Positions 1-4,537 of a stretch of 6,104 nucleotides of DNA are shown piece after piece. The position numbers and the translations under genes were made by a program. The notes under the pieces are model-generated. The model was not told the DNA's origin. It made no database searches and saw only the letters and a program-made list of their open reading frames with translations. The DNA is from JBBSQE01 sp038258095 (GTDB lineage Bacteria > Actinomycetota > Thermoleophilia > Solirubrobacterales > 70-9): positions 1-6,104 of the forward strand of contig JBBSQE010000177.1 of NCBI GenBank assembly GCA_038258095.1. The letters are read 5' to 3'. The stretch's first letter is position 1, and each line of letters begins with the position of its first letter.

Positions 1-895
1 CGGCAGCCTCGCGCGCCGTTTCGTTCACGTAGTCGCGGACCGCCTCCTCGGCATCGGTCCCCTCCACGAGCTTGCTCAGCTGCTGGTGCTCCGGGGCGAG
101 GACGAAGAACGTGGCGCCGAAGAGGGTGTCGGGTCGAGTGGTGAAGACTGGGAAGTCGAGGTCGAGCTCCTCACAGCGGAAGACGACCTCGGCGCCCTCG
201 GAGCGGCCGATCCAGTTTCGCTGCATCGTGATCACGTGCTCGGGCCAGGACTCGAGAAGGTCGAAGTCGGCCAGCAGGCGGTCGGCATAGTCGGTGATGC
301 GGAAGAACCACTGCTCGAGGTTGCGGACGATGACCGGCGTTCCGCAGCGCTCGCAGCGGCCGTCGATCACCTGCTCGTTGGCGAGAACGGTCGCGTCCTC
401 GGGGCACCAGTGGACCGGGGCCTCGGAGCGGTAGGCGAGGCCCTTCTCGAAGAGCTGGAGGAAGATCCACTGCGTCCAGCGGTAGTACTCGGGCGTGTGG
501 GTCGAGACCTCGCGGGACCAGTCGATGGAAATACCCCACTCGCGGAACTGCTTGCGGAATGCCTCAATCGATTTCTCGGTTGCGGTCCGGGGGTGCTCGC
601 CGGTCTTGATCGCGTTGTTCTCCGCCGGCAGCCCGAAGGCGTCATAGCCCATCGGGTGGATGACGTGGGCGCCGTTGCGGCGGCGGAAGTGGGCGATGGC
701 GTCGCCCACGGAGTAGACCTTGAGGTGGCCGATGTGGGGCTCGCCGGAGGGATAGGGCAACATCTCCAGCACATAGGCCTTGGGCTTCGCGGGGTCGAAG
801 CCCTCCTCGCCAGGATTGGGAACCTCCCAGGTCCGCTCCTCGGCCCACACGGCCTGCCAGCGCGCTTCAACCTCTTTCGGGTCGTATCGGTCCAC
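1..895 (-). CDS. leuS: Leucyl-tRNA synthetase, N-terminal part (cut by window edge)
   Basis: Class I aminoacyl-tRNA synthetase that charges tRNA-Leu with leucine in the cytoplasm. About 298 residues are visible; family members run to roughly 800-870, so about two thirds lies beyond position 1. Seen in order: the opening YDPKEVEARWQ (residues 4-14), then LPYPSGEPHIGHL with the class I HIGH signature at 54-57. HPMGYDAFGLPAENNAIKTG follows at about 80-99. The zinc-knuckle region has WCPED (163-167) and CERC (181-184). NWIGRSEGAEV (about 226-236) leads into the CP1 editing domain, whose threonine-rich TTRPDTLFG starts at 252. The first zinc half-site reads CPED rather than CxxC; E. coli LeuRS is similar here, so this is not a defect. 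The GTG at 895 is preferred: it matches the usual family N-terminus and a TAAGAT box lies 7 nt upstream. An in-frame ATG at 940 would add 15 proline/arginine-rich residues. The KMSKS loop is outside the window. Confidence 0.97.
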   Translation of the reverse strand, partial: MDRYDPKEVEARWQAVWAEERTWEVPNPGEEGFDPAKPKAYVLEMLPYPSGEPHIGHLKVYSVGDAIAHFRRRNGAHVIHPMGYDAFGLPAENNAIKTGEHPRTATEKSIEAFRKQFREWGISIDWSREVSTHTPEYYRWTQWIFLQLFEKGLAYRSEAPVHWCPEDATVLANEQVIDGRCERCGTPVIVRNLEQWFFRITDYADRLLADFDLLESWPEHVITMQRNWIGRSEGAEVVFRCEELDLDFPVFTTRPDTLFGATFFVLAPEHQQLSKLVEGTDAEEAVRDYVNETAREAA

Positions 896-902
896 GGCGG
901 CG

Positions 903-908
903 ATCTTA
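903..908 (-). promoter_or_regulatory. Putative -10 box of leuS (leaderless start)
   Basis: On the minus strand TAAGAT lies exactly 7 nt before the GTG at 895 and fits the actinobacterial TAnnnT pattern. Transcription would then begin at or next to the start codon, giving a leaderless mRNA. This agrees with the lack of a Shine-Dalgarno sequence before this GTG. No convincing -35 hexamer is seen 16-18 nt further upstream. No T-box leader (the tRNA-sensing element of some synthetase genes) is recognisable upstream. Confidence 0.4.
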
Positions 909-1006
909 CGGACGGGTGGAGCGGGGCGAGGTGACCGCATCCACGGCCCGCCCTGCAGGGGGCGCTGCTGGTTCGCCCGAGCGGGCGGCGGGTCGACTCC
1001 TGGTGC

Positions 1007-1210
1007 GTGCGGGTCGGCGAGCAGGAGGACCTACCTGCCGGCGACCGCGTCGCCCACCTGCTGCTGGCCCTGCGAGAAGACGAGGAGGGCTTCGCGACGG
1101 TCGCGAACCTGGGGTTCTCCGGCGCCCGGTGGCGGGTCAGGGCGCGGATGGCCGACGCGCAGCGGCCCGCGCTCGAAGCTGCGCGGGCCGCATCACACGA
1201 GTGGTCCTGA
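1007..1210 (+). CDS. Small hypothetical protein, 67 aa or longer
   Basis: I do not recognise a family. The frame ends at TGA 1208-1210. From the GTG at 1007, about 88% of codons end in G or C, and the composition is protein-like: a leucine-rich helix (RVAHLLLALRED), then GFATVANLGFSGARWRVRARM, then a short alanine-rich helix. There is no signal peptide or membrane segment. The same codon bias continues in frame upstream to the stop at 932-934, including LLVRPSGRRVDSWC just before the GTG, yet that stretch holds no ATG, GTG or TTG. A CTG at 968 with AGGGGG five bases ahead (957-962) could be the true start, giving 80 residues. The gene is divergent from leuS and convergent with the VOC gene. 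No competing minus-strand frame is long here. If it is not a gene, 896-1242 is simply a 347-bp gap. Function unknown. Confidence 0.5.
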   Translation: MRVGEQEDLPAGDRVAHLLLALREDEEGFATVANLGFSGARWRVRARMADAQRPALEAARAASHEWS

Positions 1211-1229
1211 GCCGGGCCGTCGCTACGCC

Positions 1230-1244
1230 GACCGGGCGGTCTTT
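1230..1244 (+). terminator. Weak candidate terminator after the small ORF
   Basis: GACC-GGGC-GGTC (1230-1241) can fold into a 4-bp hairpin followed by TTT, 20 bp after the small ORF's stop and running into the stop codon of the convergent VOC gene. The stem and T-run are both very short. An 8-bp direct repeat TACGCCGA occurs at 1224-1231 and again at 1244-1251, of unclear meaning. Confidence 0.2.
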
Positions 1245-1602
1245 ACGCCGATGCCTCGCCCGTGATCAGCCCGACGAAGTGGCCCTCGGGGTCGGCGAAG
1301 TGGGCGATCTGCTGTCCGCCGGGGACGTCCATCGGCTCGGTCAACTGCTTGCCGCCGAGGGACTCGGCCTTGGTCAGGGCGGCGGCGAGATCGTCAACCT
1401 GGACGTAGAAGGTGACGTGGCCATCTGAACCCGGAGGCGCGGCCCCGACCCCGCCGCCGATGCCGTCGGACGTCGTTTGCATCATCGAGTAAGGCATCCC
1501 CTCGGCGTCTCGCGCCTGCCATTCGAACATGTCCGTGTAGAAGCCCTTCAGGGCGGGTTGATCCTTGCCCGCCACCTCGAACCAGAGAACCGGGTTTCCC
1601 AT
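1243..1602 (-). CDS. VOC family protein (glyoxalase/bleomycin-resistance fold)
   Basis: A 119-residue single-chain member of the vicinal oxygen chelate superfamily, whose members include glyoxalase I, extradiol dioxygenases and antibiotic-sequestering proteins; probably cytoplasmic. Two beta-alpha-beta-beta-beta modules are visible. The first is NPVLWFEVAGKDQPALKGFY with TDMFEW (residues 3-28). The second starts at HVTFYVQVDDLAAAL (62-76) and ends with IAHFADPEGHFVGLI (99-113). FADPEGH is typical. The C-terminal position that often carries a metal-binding glutamate reads VGLI, so metal catalysis is doubtful and a binding or protective role is possible. The start is the ATG at 1602, because AAAGGA lies 6 nt upstream. 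An in-frame GTG at 1680 would only add arginine-rich residues encoded by the tandem repeat. It is the last gene of the arsR-SRPBCC-VOC operon, 41 bp after the SRPBCC stop. Substrate unknown. Confidence 0.93.
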   Translation of the reverse strand: MGNPVLWFEVAGKDQPALKGFYTDMFEWQARDAEGMPYSMMQTTSDGIGGGVGAAPPGSDGHVTFYVQVDDLAAALTKAESLGGKQLTEPMDVPGGQQIAHFADPEGHFVGLITGEASA

Positions 1603-1608
1603 CGTGTG

Positions 1609-1614
1609 TCCTTT
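1609..1614 (-). promoter_or_regulatory. Ribosome binding site of the VOC gene
   Basis: AAAGGA on the minus strand, 6 nt before the ATG at 1602. It decides the start against the longer in-frame GTG at 1680. It overlaps the 3' end (in transcript sense) of the proximal tandem repeat copy. Confidence 0.75.
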
Positions 1615-1665
1615 CGTAATGGGGCGCCTTCTGCGCCCGTTCGTCAAGGGGCGCCGTCGGCGCCC
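1612..1665 (-). repeat. 27-bp tandem duplication, each copy with a hairpin
   Basis: Two directly adjacent 27-bp units, 1612-1638 and 1639-1665, match at 22 of 27 positions. Each contains an inverted repeat: GGGCGC / GCGCCC around a 5-nt loop (stem 1622-1627 with 1633-1638), and GGGCGCC / GGCGCCC around GTC (1649-1655 with 1659-1665). The distal copy covers the last codons and stop (1644-1646) of the SRPBCC gene; the proximal copy runs into the ribosome binding site of the VOC gene. Neither hairpin is followed by a U-run in the transcript, so classical termination is unlikely. Attenuation, mRNA stabilisation or processing between the two genes are possible inferences. Confidence 0.85.
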
Positions 1666-2120
1666 TCGGTCGTTGCCCACGGATCGGGGCCGGGGTATCC
1701 GCCGCTGCCGGCCGTGACGAGTCGCTCCAGGTAGTGCGACCAGCCCTCGCCGTGCGCGGCCCGCTCTTCGTCGGATGGAAGTCCGCTGTGGGCGAGGGTG
1801 AGGAGCGTCCCGCCTTTGGCTTCGGCGAGCGTCACTGAAACGGTGCTCCCTCCGGGGCCAACACCGGCGTCCTCGCGCTCCCAGCCCCAGGTGAACTCGA
1901 GCCGGTTCGGAGGATCCAGTTCGACGTACTCACCGCGTGCGATGTGCTCGCCATTGATGTCGACACGGAGGTCCCCGCCGGGACGGGGGTCGAGTTCGGC
2001 GAGGCGGCCCATCCACTGGATCATCTTGTCGGGGTCGGTGAAGAACTCGAAGACGGTTTCAGGATCCGCCTCGATCCGAATATCCATCTTTACGGCGTCG
2101 CTTGTGCGGGCGCTTTCCAC
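1644..2120 (-). CDS. SRPBCC / AHSA1-domain protein
   Basis: A 158-residue START/Bet v1-like protein of the 'activator of Hsp90 ATPase homologue 1-like' family, helix-grip folds with a hydrophobic ligand cavity. Typical features: MDIRIEADPETVFEFFTDPD (residues 12-31), then MIQWMG, the strand-rich GGDLRVDINGEHIARGEYVE, the family-typical PPNRLEFTWGWE, and VSVTLAEAKGGTLLTLAHSGLP. A C-terminal helix includes HGEGWSHYLERL. The start is the GTG at 2120, with AGGAGG 7 nt upstream. The methionine at residue 12 would match the domain start but lacks that site. The first 62 bp overlap the end of the upstream arsR-type gene, and the Shine-Dalgarno lies inside arsR codons, so the two are probably translationally coupled. 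Such proteins are very often encoded directly after an ArsR regulator in Actinobacteria. The ligand is unknown, and a true Hsp90 role is unlikely. Confidence 0.95.
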   Translation of the reverse strand: MESARTSDAVKMDIRIEADPETVFEFFTDPDKMIQWMGRLAELDPRPGGDLRVDINGEHIARGEYVELDPPNRLEFTWGWEREDAGVGPGGSTVSVTLAEAKGGTLLTLAHSGLPSDEERAAHGEGWSHYLERLVTAGSGGYPGPDPWATTEGADGAP

Positions 2121-2430
2121 GCTTGTCCCTCCTTTGCTGCTCCAGCTCGGCGGCGAGCTTCAGCCGCTCGAGGCGATCGGTCCAAAAACGGTCGAGGAAC
2201 TCGCGGAGCCCGGCCATTCCCTCGGGCCGGGCGCGATAGAGGCGCCGTGTGCCGTCGCGCCGCTCCGTGACGAGGCCGGCCTCGCGGAGGACGGCGAGGT
2301 GCTGGGAGACGGCGGGCCGCGAAACGTCGAAGTTCGAGGCGATCTCGCCGGCACTCAGCTCGCCGTCCGCGACCAGGGTCAGGATCTCCCGGCGGCGAGG
2401 CTCGGCGATGGCTCGGGCGGCTGCATCCAT
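2059..2430 (-). CDS. ArsR-family winged-helix transcriptional regulator
   Basis: A 123-residue DNA-binding regulator, probably a dimeric repressor of its own operon. Seen in order: an N-terminal helix, AEPRRREILTLVADGELSAG (residues 9-28), then the helix-turn-helix EIASNFDVSRPAVSQHLAVL (29-48) with recognition helix around 37-48. The wing is at VTERRDGTRRLYRARPEG (54-71), followed by a C-terminal dimerisation helix with FLDRFWTDRLERLKL. The family's metal-sensing ELCVCDL cysteine motif is absent and there is no cysteine at all, so it is not a classical arsenic or cadmium sensor. The tail from about residue 100 is very basic (KRGKRPHKRRRK) and lies in the stretch shared with the SRPBCC gene, so it may reflect dual coding. 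The ATG at 2430 has no Shine-Dalgarno but a good promoter ending 6 nt upstream, suggesting leaderless translation. It is the first gene of the three-gene operon. Confidence 0.95.
   Translation of the reverse strand: MDAAARAIAEPRRREILTLVADGELSAGEIASNFDVSRPAVSQHLAVLREAGLVTERRDGTRRLYRARPEGMAGLREFLDRFWTDRLERLKLAAELEQQRRDKRGKRPHKRRRKDGYSDRGGS
2128..2133 (-). promoter_or_regulatory. Strong ribosome binding site of the SRPBCC gene
   Basis: A full AGGAGG on the minus strand, 7 nt before the GTG at 2120. It is embedded in arsR codons 99-101 (CAA AGG AGG) and decides the start of the SRPBCC gene within the overlap. Confidence 0.85.
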
Positions 2431-2436
2431 GCGACT

Positions 2437-2465
2437 ATGAAAGCAGATGCTTACGTAAGTGTCAA
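2437..2465 (-). promoter_or_regulatory. Promoter of the arsR-SRPBCC-VOC operon
   Basis: On the minus strand a perfect -35 TTGACA (2460-2465) is followed after exactly 17 nt by TTTCAT (2437-2442), four of six matches to TATAAT. Only 6 nt separate the -10 from the ATG at 2430, so the predicted transcript starts at or beside the start codon. CATAGT (2434-2439) is a weaker alternative -10 with a 20-nt spacer. The region is clearly AT-richer than its surroundings. Confidence 0.65.
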
Positions 2466-2473
2466 CTTACTTA
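2452..2473. promoter_or_regulatory. Putative ArsR operator (inverted repeat over the -35)
   Basis: TACGTAAGT (2452-2460) and ACTTACTTA (2465-2473) are inverted copies with 8 of 9 matches around the 4-bp centre GTCA. The repeat covers the -35 hexamer of the arsR promoter. A perfect 10-bp palindrome CTTACGTAAG (2450-2459) overlaps its left arm. Size, symmetry and position suit repression by the adjacent ArsR-type protein; that this protein binds here is inferred. Confidence 0.55.
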
Positions 2474-2499
2474 TGGACGCGGCGGGGGACCAGTGCACG

Positions 2500-2517
2500 A
2501 GGCGGATGTGGCCGCCT
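2500..2517 (-). terminator. Weak hairpin after the SpoIIM-like gene
   Basis: AGGCGG (2500-2505) and CCGCCT (2512-2517) pair around a 6-nt loop, 10 bp past the stop of the SpoIIM-like gene and before the arsR promoter. No T-run follows on the minus strand, so termination here is only a possibility. Confidence 0.2.
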
Positions 2518-2527
2518 GACCTCGGTT

Positions 2528-3262
2528 CTACTGGTGACTCCACGGATCGATGTTCTCAGGGCTGACGGAGGACATCATGTCCAGGACGTGCGGCCACAGG
2601 TAGACCTCCATCGTCGCCGAGAGCAGGAGCGCCGGGATCGCGATGGCGACCGTCACGACCGTCGCCGCCAGTAGCTGGTCCCACTCGCCCTTGCGGCTCG
2701 CCAGGAGCCAGGCGGCGAGCGGGAGGAAGAGCGCGGTGAGCTCGATCAGCGCGTGCGGGAGGACGCTGATGATGAGCTGGAGCGGCGTCAGGTCGAGCTG
2801 GAAGCTGAGCGTCGAGGCCTGGAATCCCAGGTATAAGGCCTGCGTCGACAGGGAGAAGAGCGTCACCGCCGAGACGAAGATGATCGCCAGCTCACCCGCC
2901 TTCACGTGGATCCAGCGGGAGAAGCCGGTGCGCTGGGCGGCGGCGACCGGCATCGATGCTCCGGCAATGAATCCGGCGACGCAGGCGGTCGCGTGGAGGG
3001 CGAGGACCAGGGAGTTGCGGTAGAGGATGGGGGCCATGTCCCGCGGTTCCGACGCGGTCGTGAAGCCCGGGAGGTGGATCGGCGTGAGGTCCGGAGTCAA
3101 GAGCCCGGCGACGACCCAGGTCGCGCCGAGCAGGGTGATCGCAATTGCGATCGCGAGAGCGAACCAGCCCCGCAGCACGGCGCCCGGACGGTCGCTCCAC
3201 TGCTCGAAGGTCGACCGGGTCGCTTTCATGCCGCTGACGAAGACGTATTCGTTCGCGCTCAT
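2528..3262 (-). CDS. Polytopic membrane protein, SpoIIM/DUF95-like
   Basis: A 244-residue integral membrane protein. Hydrophobic stretches at about 33-55, 84-108, 121-143, 161-189 and 197-221 suggest five or six membrane segments. The best family clue is VLPHALIELTALFLPLAAWLL (167-187), resembling the PHG-x-x-E-L core of SpoIIM/DUF95 proteins, followed by a last helix ending in MEVYLWPHV, like that family's E-x-Y end. The segment ILYRNSLVLALHATACVAGF (79-98) also fits the family's N-terminal half. SpoIIM takes part in forespore engulfment in Firmicutes; homologues in non-sporulating bacteria are poorly understood and no sporulation role is implied here. The ATG at 3262 has no clear Shine-Dalgarno; Met12 (codon 3227-3229) is an alternative start. 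The gene is divergent from the flavoprotein gene (64 bp apart) and codirectional with arsR, but that operon has its own promoter. Confidence 0.72.
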   Translation of the reverse strand: MSANEYVFVSGMKATRSTFEQWSDRPGAVLRGWFALAIAIAITLLGATWVVAGLLTPDLTPIHLPGFTTASEPRDMAPILYRNSLVLALHATACVAGFIAGASMPVAAAQRTGFSRWIHVKAGELAIIFVSAVTLFSLSTQALYLGFQASTLSFQLDLTPLQLIISVLPHALIELTALFLPLAAWLLASRKGEWDQLLAATVVTVAIAIPALLLSATMEVYLWPHVLDMMSSVSPENIDPWSHQ

Positions 3263-3326
3263 CCATCGTTCATCGGCACCAGCGCCCGCGGTGTTGAGCG
3301 CCGCACCCGTGCGAGGATGAGGGCAG
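3263..3326. promoter_or_regulatory. Divergent intergenic region
   Basis: 64 bp between the divergent starts of the SpoIIM-like gene (3262) and the flavoprotein gene (3327). Promoters for both probably lie here, but no convincing -35/-10 pair is visible. A purine-rich GAGGA at 3313-3317, 9 nt before the ATG at 3327, is the likely ribosome binding site of the flavoprotein gene. Confidence 0.5.
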
Positions 3327-4490
3327 ATGGAGAGTCACGCCGACTCGAGGGTTGAGACAGCTCGCGGGCTTGCCCCACGGCTTGCCGAGGAGGCGCAGGC
3401 GACGGAGGACGCTCGCCGCGTCTCGGCCGAGGTTTCGGCGTCGCTGGGGCAGGCGGGGCTCTACCGGATGTGTGTGCCGGCTGGGCTCGGCGGAGGCGAG
3501 GCCGAGCCGCAGGCGCTGATCGAAGCCGTGGAAGCGCTGGCGGTCGGCGATGCGGCGCCGGCGTGGTGCGGCGCGGTCTGCGCGACGGCGGGGATGCTGG
3601 CCGCCTATCTGCCGGAGCAGGTCGCGGCCAAGGTCTATGGCGACGGCGGGGCGGTTGTGGGAGGCGTCTTCGCCCCCATGGGACGGGCCGACGCGGCGGA
3701 CGACACGCTTGCTGTCACCGGCCGATGGCGCTTTGCGAGCAACATCGAGAACTGCGACTGGCTTCTGGGGGGTTGCGTCGTCCTCGACGACGGTGTGCCG
3801 CGGAGCGGGCCTGGGGGACGGCCCGACGTGCGGCTGGTGCTGATGCCGAGAGACGCGGTCGAGGTGCATGACACCTGGAGCGTCTCGGGATTGCGCGGGA
3901 CGGGGAGCCATGATTTCTCGGTGGAGGGGCTGGAGGTACCGGCGGAACGATCGGCGTCACTGATCACCGACCCGCCGCTGGCGACAGGCGCGCTCTACGC
4001 CTTCCCGCCATTCGGGCTGCTTGCCGCTTCGATCGCCGGGGTGTCCCTGGGTATCGCGCGGGGGGCGATCGACGACCTGATCGAGCTTGCGGGCGGCAAG
4101 ACGCCTGCGATGAGCTCGCGCAAGCTTGCGGAGCGCTCGGGCACTCAGGCCGCGGTCGCCGTCGCCGAGGCGCGCCTGCGGGCCGCGCGCGCCCACCTCC
4201 TCGATGCGATCGACATCGCCTGGGATGAGGCGCAGGCAACGGGCGAGGTCAGCCTGGGGGCGCGTGCGGGGCTGCGGCTTGCTGCGACGGCGAGCGTCGA
4301 GGCGGCGGCGGCCTGCGTCGACGACGCCTACGGGTTGGCCGGAGGGAGCGCCATCTATGAGTCGAGCGCGCTCCAGCGACGGTTCCGCGACATCCACGCG
4401 GCGACGCAGCACATGCTCGTCGGCCCCGCTACCTGGGAGCTCGCCGGCCGGGCGCTGCTCGGACTCGAGCTCGACGACTCGCAGTTGTAG
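3327..4490 (+). CDS. Acyl-CoA dehydrogenase-fold flavoprotein, probable group D flavin monooxygenase
   Basis: A 387-residue cytoplasmic flavoprotein of the acyl-CoA dehydrogenase superfamily. An N-terminal helical domain includes LGQAGLYRMCVPAGLGG (40-56) and a flavin-side WCGAVCATAGML (80-91). A beta domain carries GRWRFASNIENCDWLLGG (132-149) and WSVSGLRGTGSHDF (184-197), followed by LEVPAER. The C-terminal helical bundle ends with SSALQRRFRDIHAATQHMLV (346-365). The RFRDIHAATQH ending and near-absence of acyl-CoA-type motifs resemble two-component monooxygenases such as HsaA and DszC, which use reduced flavin from a separate reductase; none is encoded in this window. A glutamate at 345 (IYE) lies near where acyl-CoA dehydrogenases keep the catalytic base, so a dehydrogenase role is not excluded. 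The ATG at 3327 follows GAGGA by 9 nt. It is convergent with the LLM gene. Substrate unknown. Confidence 0.92.
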   Translation: MESHADSRVETARGLAPRLAEEAQATEDARRVSAEVSASLGQAGLYRMCVPAGLGGGEAEPQALIEAVEALAVGDAAPAWCGAVCATAGMLAAYLPEQVAAKVYGDGGAVVGGVFAPMGRADAADDTLAVTGRWRFASNIENCDWLLGGCVVLDDGVPRSGPGGRPDVRLVLMPRDAVEVHDTWSVSGLRGTGSHDFSVEGLEVPAERSASLITDPPLATGALYAFPPFGLLAASIAGVSLGIARGAIDDLIELAGGKTPAMSSRKLAERSGTQAAVAVAEARLRAARAHLLDAIDIAWDEAQATGEVSLGARAGLRLAATASVEAAAACVDDAYGLAGGSAIYESSALQRRFRDIHAATQHMLVGPATWELAGRALLGLELDDSQL

Positions 4491-4530
4491 ACCCGGGTCG
4501 CGGCGGGCCGGGGTGCCGCAGCGTGGACCC
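4490..4530. terminator. Structured convergent intergenic region
   Basis: The 47-bp gap between the convergent stops contains the palindrome GACCCGGGTC (4490-4499). It could also form a longer imperfect stem: GGGTC (4495-4499) with GACCC (4526-4530), and inside it GCGGC with GCCGC. There is no T-run on either strand. A bidirectional terminator role is plausible from position only. Confidence 0.25.
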
Positions 4531-4537
4531 AGGGCGC

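Noticed and set aside
164..184. Apparently broken zinc site in LeuRS (CPED instead of CxxC)
   Set aside because: E. coli LeuRS has a comparable CPND sequence at this place, so this is normal family variation, not a mutation.
86..934. Long plus-strand open frame (282 codons) across the left end
   Set aside because: It is the antisense shadow of leuS. The minus-strand translation has the full LeuRS signatures (HIGH, zinc region, editing domain start), while the plus frame shows only low-complexity composition typical of GC-rich antisense frames.
896..1242. T-box or other leader RNA upstream of leuS
   Set aside because: No T-box core sequence or strong leader hairpin followed by a U-run was seen on the minus strand, and the -10-like box leaves no leader.
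916..1428. Plus-strand open frame of 170 codons running into the VOC gene
   Set aside because: Its second half is antisense to the clearly real VOC gene and its first half has poorer codon bias than the overlapping frame ending at 1210.
1603..1680. 26-residue arginine-rich N-terminal extension of the VOC protein from GTG 1680
   Set aside because: It is encoded by the tandem hairpin repeat and overlaps the SRPBCC gene, while the ATG at 1602 has a well-placed ribosome binding site and matches the family start.
1798..2565. 255-codon plus-strand open frame over the arsR/SRPBCC region
   Set aside because: Antisense shadow of two recognisable minus-strand genes; its sequence shows no domain.
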